From Blasia pusilla (lineage: Eukaryota; Marchantiophyta; Marchantiopsida; Blasiales): 64,000 nucleotides of DNA. The position numbers and the translations under genes are program-made. The notes under the pieces are model-generated. The model had not been told where the DNA came from, did not search any database, and saw only the letters and a list, made by a program, of their open reading frames with translations. The DNA lies in NCBI GenBank assembly GCA_050084515.1, contig CM114272.1, forward strand, positions 32,302,001 through 32,366,000. The letters are read 5' to 3'. Below are positions 46,590 to 59,937 of the stretch, piece by piece; the stretch's first letter is position 1; every line of letters begins with the position of its first letter.

Positions 46590-47335
46590 CGATTTACACC
46601 CAAATACACTCACATTAGTCTGGTATGGGTCATTCAACCTTCCAACCCAATGAGTCCTCAACCATCTCAGCCTTTCTATTTCCTTTCTTCCCAACATTGG
46701 AAAGTCTTTTGAGTCTTGGGAGTCGGGACAGACTTTCTGGATAGTCCAAGCTCTTAAAATGACATTCACATGCTTGGCAATCCCAAATTTCCAATGGATC
46801 TTGCATCAGTCCCTACTCGAGAGCCTACTTAATGAGTCGCAAGTTGTAATCCAATAGTGGCCTCCGAAATCAACTCTATTGGACTTGGTTCACGTTTCAA
46901 ATCCTAATGCCAAACTCCCAATCCATTCCGTGCCCTTGGTTTGCCCTACGGCATCCCAAAGTGGAGTTTGAGTCCCAAGAAATCTTGGATACCTCACCCA
47001 TTACTATTACTTATGGGATTCTCTGCCCTCCCCTTATCTTTTGGGAAAAGACTCTCGGGCCCCCTCTTTTTGGCCCTCAAGCCAACTCCCGATACAGTTG
47101 ATTTTGGGAAGTTTTTGAAAATTTTCTGATTAATTTGGTAAGATATTTAGTGCATTGGAATTGAATTTTCATAAGCTTTCCAACGCCACCTTACTTGTCC
47201 CAAACGCAACTTGGAACTAAAAGTTATGGTCTAAAATATAGTCCTAACCCCAAACGCTAGTCACGTTCCAAATCCATTTCTCACCTCTTTGGCAACCACT
47301 CTTCCTAGACTAGACTCCTCTCAAGTCTTGGTTCA
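46590..47335 (+). repeat. Dispersed ~700 bp repeat, copy 1 (possible LTR)
   Basis: Shares in order with 53640-54305: ACACTCACATTAGTC-type start, GACAGACTTTCTGGATAGTC, a CTTGGTTTGCCCTACGG versus CTTGGTTCACTCCTATGG stretch, and CTCCTCTCAAGTC at the end. The two copies are diverged, in direct orientation, about 7 kb apart. That geometry would suit the two LTRs of an old element, but no gag-pol motif was found between them. Confidence 0.55.
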
Positions 47336-47716
47336 CGTTTGGTTTAGGTTTCCTAGTTGAAACCATAAACTCATTAAATGCTCACCTCATTCGCGTCTCA
47401 TATCTTGTGTCTCCTTCAAGAGATCTCTCCAACGCGCAAACCATCCTAGCGTGAGCCCACTAGAGTTTTGATGTTCGGCTTGGCACCCGTTTGGTTATGA
47501 GGGTCACGAAAAAATTCTTCTTTTCATTAATCTCCTCCAGGGATATAAAGGGCTACAAGCTTGGTGCTACCAAGAAGGAAAGCCCGCAATTTCCCTTGTT
47601 GATGGTTGGGGTAGTTCGAAAAGTAATCCTTCATGTCTATCATAATGGACAAGGACTAGTCAATGGTAAGGAGGAAGTATTGAAATAAGTAGGCAAGGTC
47701 ATGTGAGTATGGTGAT

Positions 47717-47738
47717 GGTGATATATATATATATCACC
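47717..47738. repeat. Perfect 22-bp AT palindrome
   Basis: GGTG, then an 14-nt AT dinucleotide run, then CACC: fully self-complementary and able to extrude as a cruciform. Confidence 0.9.
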
Positions 47739-50700
47739 AGAGTTCTTAAGACAAAAATTGAGAGGTCAACATTGAAGGCCTATTGGATGAAAAATGGGAA
47801 GCATCAGGAAGCCCCTTGTCACCCCAAAGCAAAACGGATGGAGTGGGAAGTTGGGAACAGATAATGGATCATTGGATGTCTAAATCTGGATAGTTTAAGG
47901 CCCAAAAAATTACAAAGGCTTGATCGCACGTCAAGAATTTGACCTACAATGGTCGGGGGGTTTAGAGGGATTTGTTGTAAGTCATTAACCCAACATGCTC
48001 CTCCATTGAATTTCATCTTGTAAGAACAATATTTTCCAATGAATTTGTGAACCTAATTGTCACACTAACAACATTATTTGTTACATACTCTATGGGACAT
48101 TGTTTGTTAGGGTCTTCATGGAAGAGGTATCTCTTCACATGAAGCTCCAAGAGAGAAGGCACCATTGTCTAACAGGACTCTAATCCCTATGGTACAGAAT
48201 TCATTGGAACTTCAAGGGTAAACTTAACCATTAAATTTTATATGTGAACGTGAACTATGTCATCATTGCATTAACAAGAATCACATTCTATTAGGTAAGA
48301 TCGATGATTGCCTATAGGCTTGACATATTTGGTATGTTGTATTTACAAGTGTTGAATCTGATCTCACTTCCCACCTTCATAAAGTAAAGAGAAGATTGGA
48401 TGATGGTTTGCGAGATATGAAATCTCATATTAACAGAGGGTAGAGAGATGAAGAGAAGAAATGGACTGATCTTCAAACTAGCCATCAACGTTTAGAAGAG
48501 AAGTTGAATGTTCTCATGCATATGGTTTCCAAGTTGGCTAGAGATGGAGAAGGAAGTACATCACGTGCATAGGCTGATGGAGAACTTTGCCAAAAATCTA
48601 GAGCTCCAGAAAGTAAGTTAAAGTTCTCATAGAGTTATTCAAATTTTAGTTAGGCGTGCAATTGTTCTCTTGCTTTTATGACGCATGGTTCTCATTATCA
48701 ATGTTATAATATGTATTTCTTGGACAAGACATCTAAGGGAAGAAGATGGGCTTGTGGAGAGCTTACGACGTGGCCCAAGGTAGTCAAACCCAACAAATCA
48801 CCTAAGAAAAAAGAAGAAAAATTCTCAAATTCATGTTGGCAATGAGGACGAACCTTTGATTATAGGTGAGATAATTAAATGGATAATAGTGGTTGTATCT
48901 ATTGTCTGTGGGGTTTTTTGTTATAAAAGATAAGAGACACATTAAATTATTGGGTGGTTTTATATGTAAACCTATGGACCTCCACACGCCTTAAGGACAC
49001 ACCAATTGCATATCTTATTGTTGTAGAGAAGTGTAAGGGCTCCCCAAGTATGGCAACCAAATTAAGTTGCTCATCTAAGACATAATTGCAAACCATGAAA
49101 GTGTAATTAATTGTGCCTTGATTGATATGAATAATTGGAATTATGCATGTAAAGAGAGAATTGCTCATCTTCGACTTCATAATATTGACAAAGGGAATTG
49201 AGTCATTGCATTATCTCCAGGTAAGCCGAATATTTCAACTTCTTTGATGTAGTCCATATTTTGAGCTTATAAACCACTACATGGATGTTTAGTGTATCAA
49301 CCTTTTATTTCACCGAGTGTGTATAATTTGCATGGATGTCCACAAGAAAGGAGAGGGGACTCAATAAAACTCCTATTGTGTCAGAGCATACAAAGGGATT
49401 TTCCGTTTTGTATTCCTCTTGTAAGTATGCGGTAGAAAGATTAAGTAATACTTGTCTCTCTCAATGTTGTGGATGTACGAGTTATCTTGCATTGTATATT
49501 TGGTTGCAAAATTACTCACTTGTATATATATATCTTCTCCATACATGCGTTAGAAGTGGACATGGAGACCTCGCTAGAGATAAAAAGGAAGGGGAAGACG
49601 GCTAGTGAGGTTGTTGGATGTGTTGGTAGTGCTTCAGAGGGTGAACTAAAAGTACTCATCAACAAGCAACCGAGAGTAAACGCCTCACACTTCTACATGG
49701 CATGTTTGATATCTTCGTTTTCCAATATATAACTCCTAGTTTTACAGTTAGAAGAGTATCATAATGCAAGGATGCTATCTTATTTTGGATACCCAATCAG
49801 GTAGGAATGGTCAAATTTTTGTGGAACTTTCCAATAGGTGGATGGACCTCAACAAACATAATCAGTGAGAGTGTTTGAAACTCTACATTCTTGTGAAAGA
49901 GTGTTCATATCCATCTAAATTTTTTTATATGAATTGGCATGTTTGCAGCTAAATTTAGGAGATGAAGTTCATCTTACGCAAGTTACGCAACCAAAGCTTA
50001 GAGGGAATATCTTCGGATCACAAGTAGTTTTAGGTTTGAGCGCTCGAGGCAAGTTCCATGGGAAAGAGATTGCTCTTGGCATGGTAAGAGTGGACATGAA
50101 GGATACCAACCACGGTGACCCACCACGAGTAGCAATTATGGGAGCCGAATACAAATGATGACACTCCCTAATAGACACTTTGAGATGCACTTGGATCTAC
50201 CATCATTTGGCAAGAGCCAAACTTAAAGAAAGTAGTTCATTAGTGCATGTTTTACATTTAATCATTTTTTTCTTTTTCCCTTCTTATTGTTCTCCATGTT
50301 TACCAAACTTTAGATAATTTATGGAATGTTCTAAAACTCCTATTTGATGAGGAGACAAATCTTATGAATTCTTTGCTTTTTGTCTCTATAAAGATATTCA
50401 TATGGTTTTTTAATTGTTCTCTAAGGTTGATTAGAGTATGCATATCCCAAAATTGGTCTTGAGGATAAGTTACACTTTTGAGTAGACATGAGAATCTCAT
50501 GCCTTATACTTTAAAGTGTATTTCAGCTTAGTCTAAAATATTCCCCTAGTGTTTTGTGATTTTATATCTTTGTTTGTTACTTGCAATAGGCTAACCAACA
50601 ACCAAAAGTATGCCAAAGCTAACATATTTATTCTCACATATTGAATCTCCAAGATTTGGATGGTGAGTATGAATTCACTAATGCACTTTTAAAGAAAAAA

Positions 50701-50975
50701 ATGCAAATAACTCTTTAAGTCATTCAAACCACTATTCAAGTCACCTATCCTACCATCTCAATTATTCTCACGACTACGAGAGTCAAACCTCTCAGGCATG
50801 TGGTTGTTAATTACAATTGTTATAATCACACATATGATTACCCAACACGATCTATATAAATCTATGATTGAAAAATCATGTTAAATGACTATAGTTAGCA
50901 TGTCTATGACTATCAGAGTTATGGAAATAACTGACACATATATGCATATGATTGACGCATGATTTGACTACCAAA

Positions 50976-51059
50976 GTCATGCATATGATTGGTAGAGTCA
51001 TACATGTGATTACTAAAGTCATGCATATGATTGACAGACTTATACGTATGACTTTACAA
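50976..51059 (+). repeat. 21-bp tandem repeat, four units
   Basis: Units 50976-50996, 50997-51017, 51018-51038 and 51039-51059 follow GTCATGCATATGATTGGTAG with substitutions. More degenerate related units extend left to about 50885 (TGACTATCAGAGTTATG and similar). Confidence 0.75.
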
Positions 51060-53639
51060 CTTACCAATATAAATATCTAGGGCCACATGTTATAAAAGTA
51101 TACGCTTGAAGGCATTCCTCATCTACATGGACCATCCATGCCCTAGGTAGGGGACGCCACTGCCCCTAACATAAGAAAGATGGCTTGGGAAAGCAAAGTG
51201 ACAACTATCACATCTTAGTTTTCCGACATATAGAGTTCTACCGCATCGACAACATAGGGGATCAACGGGTTGGTGGGGTGTAACTTTGTCTTGAGATGTC
51301 GGATGAGGTTAACAACATGTCCATTGACATGGTCTTGATCCGTCCGATAGTTGTCGTGCGCATACACATCGCATATTTTTGTCACATTAACATATCACAC
51401 AACACCAATCTTCCCAACATACAGGTCAATCCACTCATAAACGAAATACAATCCTGCATATACATGGAGACCAAAAAACCGCCCCTCTAGTTGGAAATTG
51501 GGTCCTCCTAACTCCAGATAGCACATACATATCTACCTGATGTGATCTCAGTCCTATACACATCTAGCACCATGGGTGTTGGCAACATATCCGTGACAGC
51601 TAGACACGGTGTTGATCCGTCCGAAGAGATCTAACACTCTCATACCCTGCTCCAAACGCTGCCACACAATACGTGTGGTACTCAAACATATGAAGTCTGT
51701 ACTCCAAGAGCACAATGTCACTTGACTTTGCCTACTCCAACAAACAGGCACGGCACCACGTCTGCCTCACAAGCTCGTCTACACTCCACACAACTCAACA
51801 CTCGTATCCAACAACGGTAAATAAATCTCCACACCATGGGAAGAGGCACCCACCATGGCATGTCTCTCCGTGGGACTATCCGCTACAGGACGTCCTCTGC
51901 ATGGGTGGTCCTCTCCCATAACTCTCATGATCATCTAACACCACATGTGAATGCTGCCAACGCGGTCACTCCATCCTTATAGTTAATCTCTTGTATAGAG
52001 AGGGTACTTGCGGAATCAATAAGGAAACTCCCTGCACAATCAGCCTCATTACGAATGGAATAGATCCATTGTCAAAAAAGCATATCATTTTGCTCTACAT
52101 GTAGGCAAGGAATAAGCAATGTCTTCAAGTTTGTTCAAGTTTTGTTGGTAAGGATCCTAACTTATACTATAAGTAAGTTGGCCGTTCTCTTGGGTAGATT
52201 TTAGACTCCACCTTGTGTAGGAGGGGCGTGAGCCAAAAAACTGGTTTGTTATTCCAACTCGTAAATAAACTATAGAGAGCACTTGTAGGTGGAGTGGAGC
52301 ATCATCTAGTATCTCCTTGGTATAGCTCAATGTCATGTATAAATTTAATCTAGTGCGTGGTTGTGTAATGTTGTGTAAGTCATATATATAGAATTCACTT
52401 GCCGTTGGGATTATGTAAGATACAAGGGAACCATTGCATAATGCATATGGTAGGTACGCTATAGATATGATTATACACATTTTAGCATATAGGGTACAGT
52501 GGAATAGATTACACAACCACAAAAGACACAAAATATTGCATTTTGGTGACAAAGTTGTGGTATTGACATTCCTACACTTACATCATTTTCTTTATATAGC
52601 GCTCAATTAGAGGCCAACGGTATACAATGAGACTAAACTTAAAAAGTTATACTGATTAGATAAGTAGAGAGAGTGCATCCTAAGATATACTTCAATGTTA
52701 GAGAAATGAATAGAAGAAGATAAAGTTCAAGAAATCAATACAATACACACTTGGGAGAGTCTAGCAATGGTATATGTTTTTACTTACCCTTAAACTTTAT
52801 TGTAGGCAATGATCATTTTACCTCAAAAAACCTAGAAAATTGGAAGAGATAATTTCCAAAATATTGGATTGGAAATTATTTCTCCCACTTGGATAATAAA
52901 GGCGATGGTAAGACAAGAGTAGCAAGTGGTGGTAAATTAATGGAACTTAGCTTCCCAATCTACAAACATAAGGAATTTGTGGATTAAAAATCATATCTTC
53001 CATACTTAAAAGATATCAGCAAACTCTATAGCATTCTAGGAACTCAACCCATGACATCTTTGATAGGAATAAATATTGGATAATAGACACTTCCAAACAA
53101 TGGCTATACATGTTTCCATAGGTCTTTAACACCCAAATCTTAAGGTTTTGCTAAGTTTCATGTCCTTGTCTCCTCACATCATAAGGTGAGTTTGGTTCAA
53201 GACATATGATAAAAGGACCCCTACAAATTTCAAAGGGTATCAAGTACTATAGGGTCTCTCATAGGTCTAATATGCAATATATGGCAGGATTCACAAAGAA
53301 GGGCAACAAGTTGCTTTGCTCTACTTGAACAACATGAATAGTTCGGATAGGTAGGAGTAGTCACAAGAAATACGAGATACTCACAAGCCCGGAGATTTCT
53401 TCAAAATAATGAAGTATCACAAAATTTGGTAATATCCATAACAATCAGGATTGTGGAGATTTTGATCGGAGAGGGGGATTTCTACTTAATAATTTGCGAT
53501 CATAGCTAATAAAATGAAAATAATTCACAAGAGACGCAACATTAATTTCACGATAGAAGATGTTGTGCGTCTACTACTCTTGAATATTGGTCTCATGTTT
53601 TTCGAAGCTAACGCTTAGTAGGTCATGCTTTCCTTACTG

Positions 53640-54305
53640 ATCTACACCTAAACGCACTCACATTAGTCATTTTATGGGGTCAACCAATCTAACCTTTCCA
53701 AAGTTCCGAACTTGAGCTATCCTTCAATCTGAAAAAATCTAAGAAGGACTAGATACCAACCTAAACCCTCACTCCACAACAGAAGAAAGTCCTTCAAAAC
53801 TTGGGATAGACTTTCTCGATAGTCCAAGAACCTAAAAGGGTATTAACATTCCTAGTAGTCCCAACTGGAAACTACCCGGTGGACCTCAAACGAGTCTCTA
53901 GACAAGACCTGATATCTAAGTCACAGATGAAGGTCCAAGGTTGATATCCATAATAAATCTCCTTGGACTTGGGTTGGTATCAACACCTTGAAACCAACCT
54001 CTTGATCGATATCCATTCTTTGGCCTTGGTTCACTCCTATGGTTCCCCAAAGAGACCCTCCCCCATATATATAGTTCTAGAGATCTCCACTCCCTCCCTA
54101 CCTTTTGAGAAATTCCTAGTTGACCGCTTCTTGTGGCCCTCAACCTAACTATCATTTTGAATCTTTAATAGTTTAGGGATGGTTTCTCAATCTGTGCTCT
54201 TGAACACAGAGAACCCCCAAACACTTTTTCAAGTCTAATTTAGGTTGCAATCCCCTTGGCCCCCAACTCTTTTGGGACTTGAGCTCCTCTCAAGTCATGC
54301 TTTAA
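53640..54305 (+). repeat. Dispersed ~700 bp repeat, copy 2 (possible LTR)
   Basis: Diverged copy of 46590-47335 in the same orientation: CGCACTCACATTAGTC, GATAGACTTTCTCGATAGTC and CTCCTCTCAAGTC in the same order and spacing. Small insertions and deletions separate the copies. Confidence 0.55.
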
Positions 54306-54329
54306 ATTTCGTCTTGTTCTACCAGGTCA

Positions 54330-54560
54330 CGACTATTGTCGTGCAAATAGCCATCATTGCCAATATACATTGGCTGTCACGCACACATGTCTAAGATCCA
54401 TCTAACCATGAATCATAATATCTCTACACATGAAAGACTTGACAATCCCAATAGAAAGTTGAATATGAACTTCAAACTCTGATGAAATCTGCAATCAATC
54501 AAGCTTCAACCAGATATCCATATCAATGAATCAGATACACACTGTTGTAATAGTAGGAGA
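54330..54560 (+). repeat. Dispersed repeat family R3, copy 1
   Basis: Contains CACGCACACATGTCTAAGAT, CCATCTAACCATGAAT and ATCTCTACACATGA. These recur at 63375-63570 and 63690-63800. The direct repeats suggest fragments of one transposable element family. Confidence 0.6.
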
Positions 54561-54839
54561 AAGTATAAAACTGACTTCGAATATATGTGTGATCTTTGAT
54601 CAATCCTAGCCCACTCTTCAAGAGATAATCCTTGTTTAATATATGCAAGAGACCTGTATCAAAGATCCCAACATGGGTGTGATCATAAGGAAGATGGATA
54701 TAATCCCAAGCATGGATATACCCCCTTGGGCACCTTCATGGGTGACATGTACACACAGGCAACCTCCCTCCTAGCAAGTTAATAATGACAACACTCTCTC
54801 TAAGTTGTCCCCTGAGACCAACTCCTCAACCCTAACTAT

Positions 54840-55010
54840 AGGTCCAAATGGCTCCATTTATGGATGACAACCTCTCCACTCATAAAGGAAGGGTCACCTC
54901 ACCTCCTAAGAGCAAGTCACATATGACCTCTCAAAATAGGGAAGTACAAGACCCCTTTGGGGCCTCGATACTATCTCACCCTACGCCTCATCTACCATAA
55001 CATCATCATC
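54840..55010 (-). repeat. Dispersed repeat family R4, copy 1 (inverted relative to 59.3 kb)
   Basis: The reverse complement reads TGGTAGATGAGGCGTAGGG, GAGATAGTATCGAGGCC and TGAGAGGTCATATGTGAC, matching 59320-59405 on the plus strand. Confidence 0.65.
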
Positions 55011-56608
55011 ACTTGAGGAAGCCAACAACGCTCGTAATATCATTGAACATATAAGCACAAGGAAAACAATGAGTGGAAGCTCAAATAAAAATCAAATTGC
55101 AACACAAAAACACGGATTGAAGATACGTGTTAATCAACGGGAGACAACTCGAACAAACAAAGGAAGCTTGAAGGCAATAGCACTGCCCTTTAACATAAAT
55201 CTAAGAAAAGTTAACTAGCAAGAAGTCAAGAAATTAGCAGGGATGCAATACAACAGGTAGGTGAAACTGAGAACACTAATCAAACAAAGTCAAGGAAGCA
55301 GAGAGAACAATGCATGAACAAAGAAAGACAATCCCGGAGCGTAAATAGTACTAGATCATGGATGCAATTACAAGCCAACCTGCTGAATCGAAGATAGAGA
55401 AGGAACGATGACTCGAAAAAAACCCCATGGAATCCAAAGAAAATATGGAGTCATGTAGGAAATTATATTAATAACATAGGCTGTAACAAATATCATAGTG
55501 TAGCTACTCCATACCCTTCTCACGAGAATTTAGAGTACTCAGGCACGACCACACAAATTTAGATACTCACACAAACCCATGCTAAAGCGCTCACACAAGT
55601 CGGGGATAATATGAACGAAGGCACACTTAATCCCAAGTGCTTGCATGCGATAAAATCTAGTTTATAAGCCCTAATCTAATGGTTGTGAATAAGCCACTGA
55701 ATCTTGAATGGTTGATTCACAACCATAACTTGTGATAAGATATGCAACTAAGATATGGAATAAACATAACTTAAGTGGAGCATACTTGTAAAGGCCGTAA
55801 ATATATATCGCACATGTGATAAAAACAACTTACATACATACATACGTGCCATGCATGGGAATGAAATGACTAACCATTTTGCAAACAAATTTTATTTTAT
55901 TTTCTAACCGCCATAATATGGAAAACATTTCATTGTTCCCAATTAAATACCACTGTGTTTTTCAAACTAAAAAACATCCTCTAATAATATTATAATATAA
56001 GTTTTGGTTTCGAGATCATAAGTGAATAACTCCAATATTAACTAGACCTACTAGGGGGAGACTCGAGTTCATTGCGCTTCACTTTCCCGACATGGGCGAC
56101 TAAGTCACAGTTCATAGTTTCGCTTGCACGAGCGCCTTTTCTATCTTTCTTTTCTACTTCTTATTGATGGTTAGCAGCAAAAGATCGTTCGGTACAATTG
56201 GCCCTGAATGAAGCCCAAGTACCTCATTCTTCGAATGATTGAGCCTAGTGGTGTAAGGGTGGACGGCCCTATGGTAGTGGCTTCATCACTGTATGAGACG
56301 ACCAGAGGTCATCTTCGTCAATTCATAATGGCCTGATCAAGGTGTGGCATTCCTGTTTGCGCCGCCTTCATGAATAATGAATGAATAAGTGAATAAACCC
56401 AGGAGTGCGGGAGGTGGGGGTAGGACGAGCCCAAAAATTTCATCGACGCATGAAAGCCACTCAAAACCATCTCGATCTACGTTTCTCGTCGGTATCCCTA
56501 CGTCCGCTCCTCCTCTCTCTAATGGGAGGCCGCATTTAGCGAGCGTTGTGACTCGTGAGTGAGTGAGTGGATGTGTCTGTCCAGAGAGCCCAGGGTTCGC
56601 GAGTCGCC
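55011..56608. other. AT-rich intergenic DNA, rising in GC after 56.0 kb
   Basis: No gene recognised. Confidence 0.4.
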
Positions 56609-56673
56609 AGGCGAGGGACTCCCTCCCTCGCCTTCCATGTTACTATTGCTCACTCGTAGCAATAGTAACATGG
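56609..56673. repeat. Two adjacent perfect hairpins
   Basis: Hairpin 1: AGGCGAGGGA (56609-56618) with TCCCTCGCCT (56624-56633), 10 bp, 5-nt loop. Hairpin 2: CCATGTTACTATTGCT (56635-56650) with its complement at 56658-56673, 16 bp, 7-nt loop. They are one nucleotide apart. A frame of 141 codons (56563-56988) runs through them and is therefore of doubtful meaning. Confidence 0.9.
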
Positions 56674-59319
56674 GGCTCTGGGTGGTGGGATGTTAGTTCT
56701 CCTTACCGGGTCGGGTCGGGTCTCTACGAGAAACGGCTCGTAGATTCCTCACTGACGCTCCGTCTATCGAGGCTTGCGCGCCTCCATGATACGGCTTTCG
56801 TCACAGATGACATTCAGCTACTCGATGCGAGCAATGAATGGGAAGTGCGCCAATTTTCCTTTCTGGAAAGGTTCCCAGTACACTGCGCTGCGCTTCTCCG
56901 TCAAGCCAACGATCACGCTCGGTGGGGAGGGGTTAACGCATTGTCATTTCTTTTCTCCGTCGCGGAAATGATAAAAAATGGGAAATAAATACGAAAGGTC
57001 TTCGAATCGGAATGGACCCATCAGATCCAACTCGGTGCGCGAGCTCCACCGCGAAAACGGGATATAGCATGAGATGATACAACGGTAGCTGAGATTTCTT
57101 TACCTGTAAATCTGCAAGACATTCGGGAAAATCTGCATGTTTGAATATACAATAGAAACTAAATAAATAACACCTCCAGATCGTAGATTTAACGGCCAGA
57201 TTACGGAAAATCTTTGCGCGTGTGAAGTTCGGGCTGACTTGTATTTTCAGACGGTCCGCTTAAAAAATATTATTCGAGCTGACCTGCGCGGTCGCCCGGA
57301 CTCGCGCCCCTGGTCGACTGCGAAAAGTCTATGTCTTTTGACTCACTTTTCTGCTACAGTAGCGTTAGTCACATGACTGTATGCTTCCACTGACTCGCCG
57401 CGACGGGTTCATTGGCTCCGTATGTCCCTTGGATGGAAACACCCTGCTTTACTAGCTCCTGTCTACTACGATTCGTGGACTCAGTTTCACTGTACCGTGT
57501 TAGTGGAACTGCTGGGCAACTATGACGACATAAATACTACGGCCAAGGTGAGCCTTCAGAACATCTTTCATCATAGGCACCTTTCGATGACTCACTCGCC
57601 TAACCACACGTGTGAATTGTAATACCCTTTCGAGGCGGGCAAGGACGTCACAGTTTGGAAATTGGAATTCGCCGTCAGTTCCCACACTGCGCCGTCGACA
57701 GCCTGCCGGTGGCGTGGCTTTGTGCTTGGCGGTGACTGCGGACGAGAAGATTTCTAACCGGTGACTATACACAAACGAATGACTCGAGATACGAACGCCC
57801 TCTATCACGGCGCAATTATAGGATCGGATATCTGATCTAAGATGTCGGCCATCGGTTCGTAAGGAAGCCCTGCAGTAAAGTGCCCTCTCTATCCGTTAGG
57901 CTTTGACTGACGCCCCCACATGTGTTGGAGGTGACAATTCGCCATATTTTATTTCTCTTGAAATCATGATGCCAAAGTAAGAAGAAGAATAAGAATGGGA
58001 CGAACTTGAGGTTTTTTGAAAAAAAATAGTATCTAATTTGTACTTTTCTTTTGGTATGCGGAGTAATTGTGGGCTTGCCACAATTACCCGGTTTTAGTCT
58101 TCTTCTTTTTTAAGTCACGGGGTTTTTTAAATGATCATGAGGCTACTAATTTCGAGTCCCATATGGAGCAGGAATCGACATGTCCCATATGTTAAAATTA
58201 TGAAGAAATAGGCAAGTTTATTTCCTCACTAAGTACGTCACTCCATGTAAACTTGTGTTTTGCCATCTCTAATTTACCTCGTGAGAATGCAAGCAATTAG
58301 CTAAAATCTCTAACACTTCTATGAATTCAACATCCCTAACCTCCATCCATAAAGAGTGCATGTGTCCACCTATCCGAGCATGAAACATAAAATTCCATCC
58401 ATGGTGTGCACCCATAGAGAGATGACCTTTGACCATATTTGCCTACCCAAATAGGATCAATTGTCACACATACAAGTAATTCTCACAACAAAAAGGATAC
58501 GGAATGCAAGTCGAGAAATACAAATAATGGGGAATGATGGGCATGATATATAATGAAGTCAAATGGGCCTTATGGAAACCAAATTCAAGATTTAGGCTTG
58601 CTTCATGGTGTTGCACGCCAAATTGTATTCATTCGAATGACGGGCTCACAATTGGGCCTAATTCAAAGCTTTTCCATATGCATTTGTTTTTGGAGGGTGG
58701 GTGGATGGAGGTGAATTCTCTTCAGAATTTTCTCCGCTATTGAAGGATTTTTCCCTTCACAATATGGTAGAAAATGGAACATTAGTATTCTTTGACTCTA
58801 CATGGAATATAATATTTGTTATGTTGTCATGGTTTTCTATCACCGAGCTTATGATAGACAGAAACTCATGCCACATGATGGGCATACATCTAGTTATGGG
58901 AGGCAAGTAAGAAGACCAATTTAAGATGAATGAATCTCTTTTGAGAATACGCACAAGAAGAAAATTTCTTTTAAATCTTTAATCATGATTCATGATTGGC
59001 CCCATGTCCCAATTAGTATAGCCTTATGTGAAAGAGAGCCAAAAAAATGGCTAACCTCCTCACACTAATCAACCTCCTTCTCAACATGTGATCCTCAACC
59101 TATTGAGGAAAAGTTTCGACCCCCTTCCCCTTCCCTTCTTCAACATTCCGTATGGATACTCTCTCCTCCAAATAAAATCATGATAATTTTCATACACATA
59201 CATATCGCTACACAACATATCTTGTTATCACCATCCATACACGCTTAGAATAGGACACCACATTCAATCATGGAATCTAGACATATAAATGATCTTGTTC
59301 TCTAATTTTCTATTTCATG
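56674..59319. other. Intergenic DNA
   Basis: 56.7-57.9 kb has GC near 50% and short overlapping frames; the rest is AT-rich. No family recognised. Confidence 0.4.
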
Positions 59320-59440
59320 GTAGATGAGACGTAGGGCGAGATAGTATTAAGGCCTTAGAGGGGTCTTATATGTCCTTGTTCTGAGAGGTCATATGTGACC
59401 TTCCCATCCTCTGTGTGGATCCACTTGGGCCTACGGGGTC
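59320..59440 (+). repeat. Dispersed repeat family R4, copy 2
   Basis: Matches the reverse complement of 54924-55003 (TGGTAGATGAGACGTAGGG, TGAGAGGTCATATGTGACC), so the two copies form a long-range inverted pair 4.3 kb apart. Confidence 0.65.
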
Positions 59441-59896
59441 GAGGGTTAGTTTCTAGTTTAGTGGTAGTTGGTATCATGAGAGGATCATATGTGTAGTTGT
59501 TAGGGAGTTAATTAGTTAAAATCTCCTTATGGAAATCTGAGACATATCCATCATCCTAGAAGAACTTTCGCAAGAGAGTAGAGTCAAATATGATGCATGC
59601 CACCCTCTCAAACCTCTATTTTAGACTTGCACGGTGATCACACCTCTAGCAAATCTACACAACATACAACACAAGTTGGAAGGTACAATTAGTTTGTTTC
59701 CAAGCTTAGGTAAAGTGTCCCATGAATGTTATGAAAGAGACATGTATCGTACACATACACATTGCTTCAAAACATATATCGCTCTCACAAATCAAAGGCA
59801 CAAAAAACTAGCCTAACACACTCAATTATAGAGTCCAAACATATCAACAAGAACGAAAATATTTTCAATTAAATAGAAGAATGTCTCACACAAACA

Positions 59897-59900
<4 letters not shown>
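59441..59900. other. AT-rich intergenic DNA
   Basis: Nothing recognised. Confidence 0.4.

Positions 59901-59936
<36 letters not shown>
59901..59936 (+). repeat. CT microsatellite, 18 units
   Basis: Uninterrupted (CT)18. Confidence 0.95.

Positions 59937-59937
<1 letters not shown>

Larger units (their letters stand above)
47336..53639. other. AT-rich DNA between the paired repeats
   Basis: Holds short frames on both strands, none recognised. 48340-48600 reads on the plus strand as a Lys/Glu-rich, coiled-coil-like stretch (HKVKRRLDDGLRDMKSHIN, then a stop, then EEKKWTDLQ), which could be gag-like but is not diagnostic. A perfect 22-bp palindrome and a 21-bp tandem repeat are listed separately. 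Confidence 0.35.

Noticed and set aside
56563-56988. 141-codon frame near 56.6 kb
   Set aside because: It runs through two perfect hairpins and shows no family resemblance.
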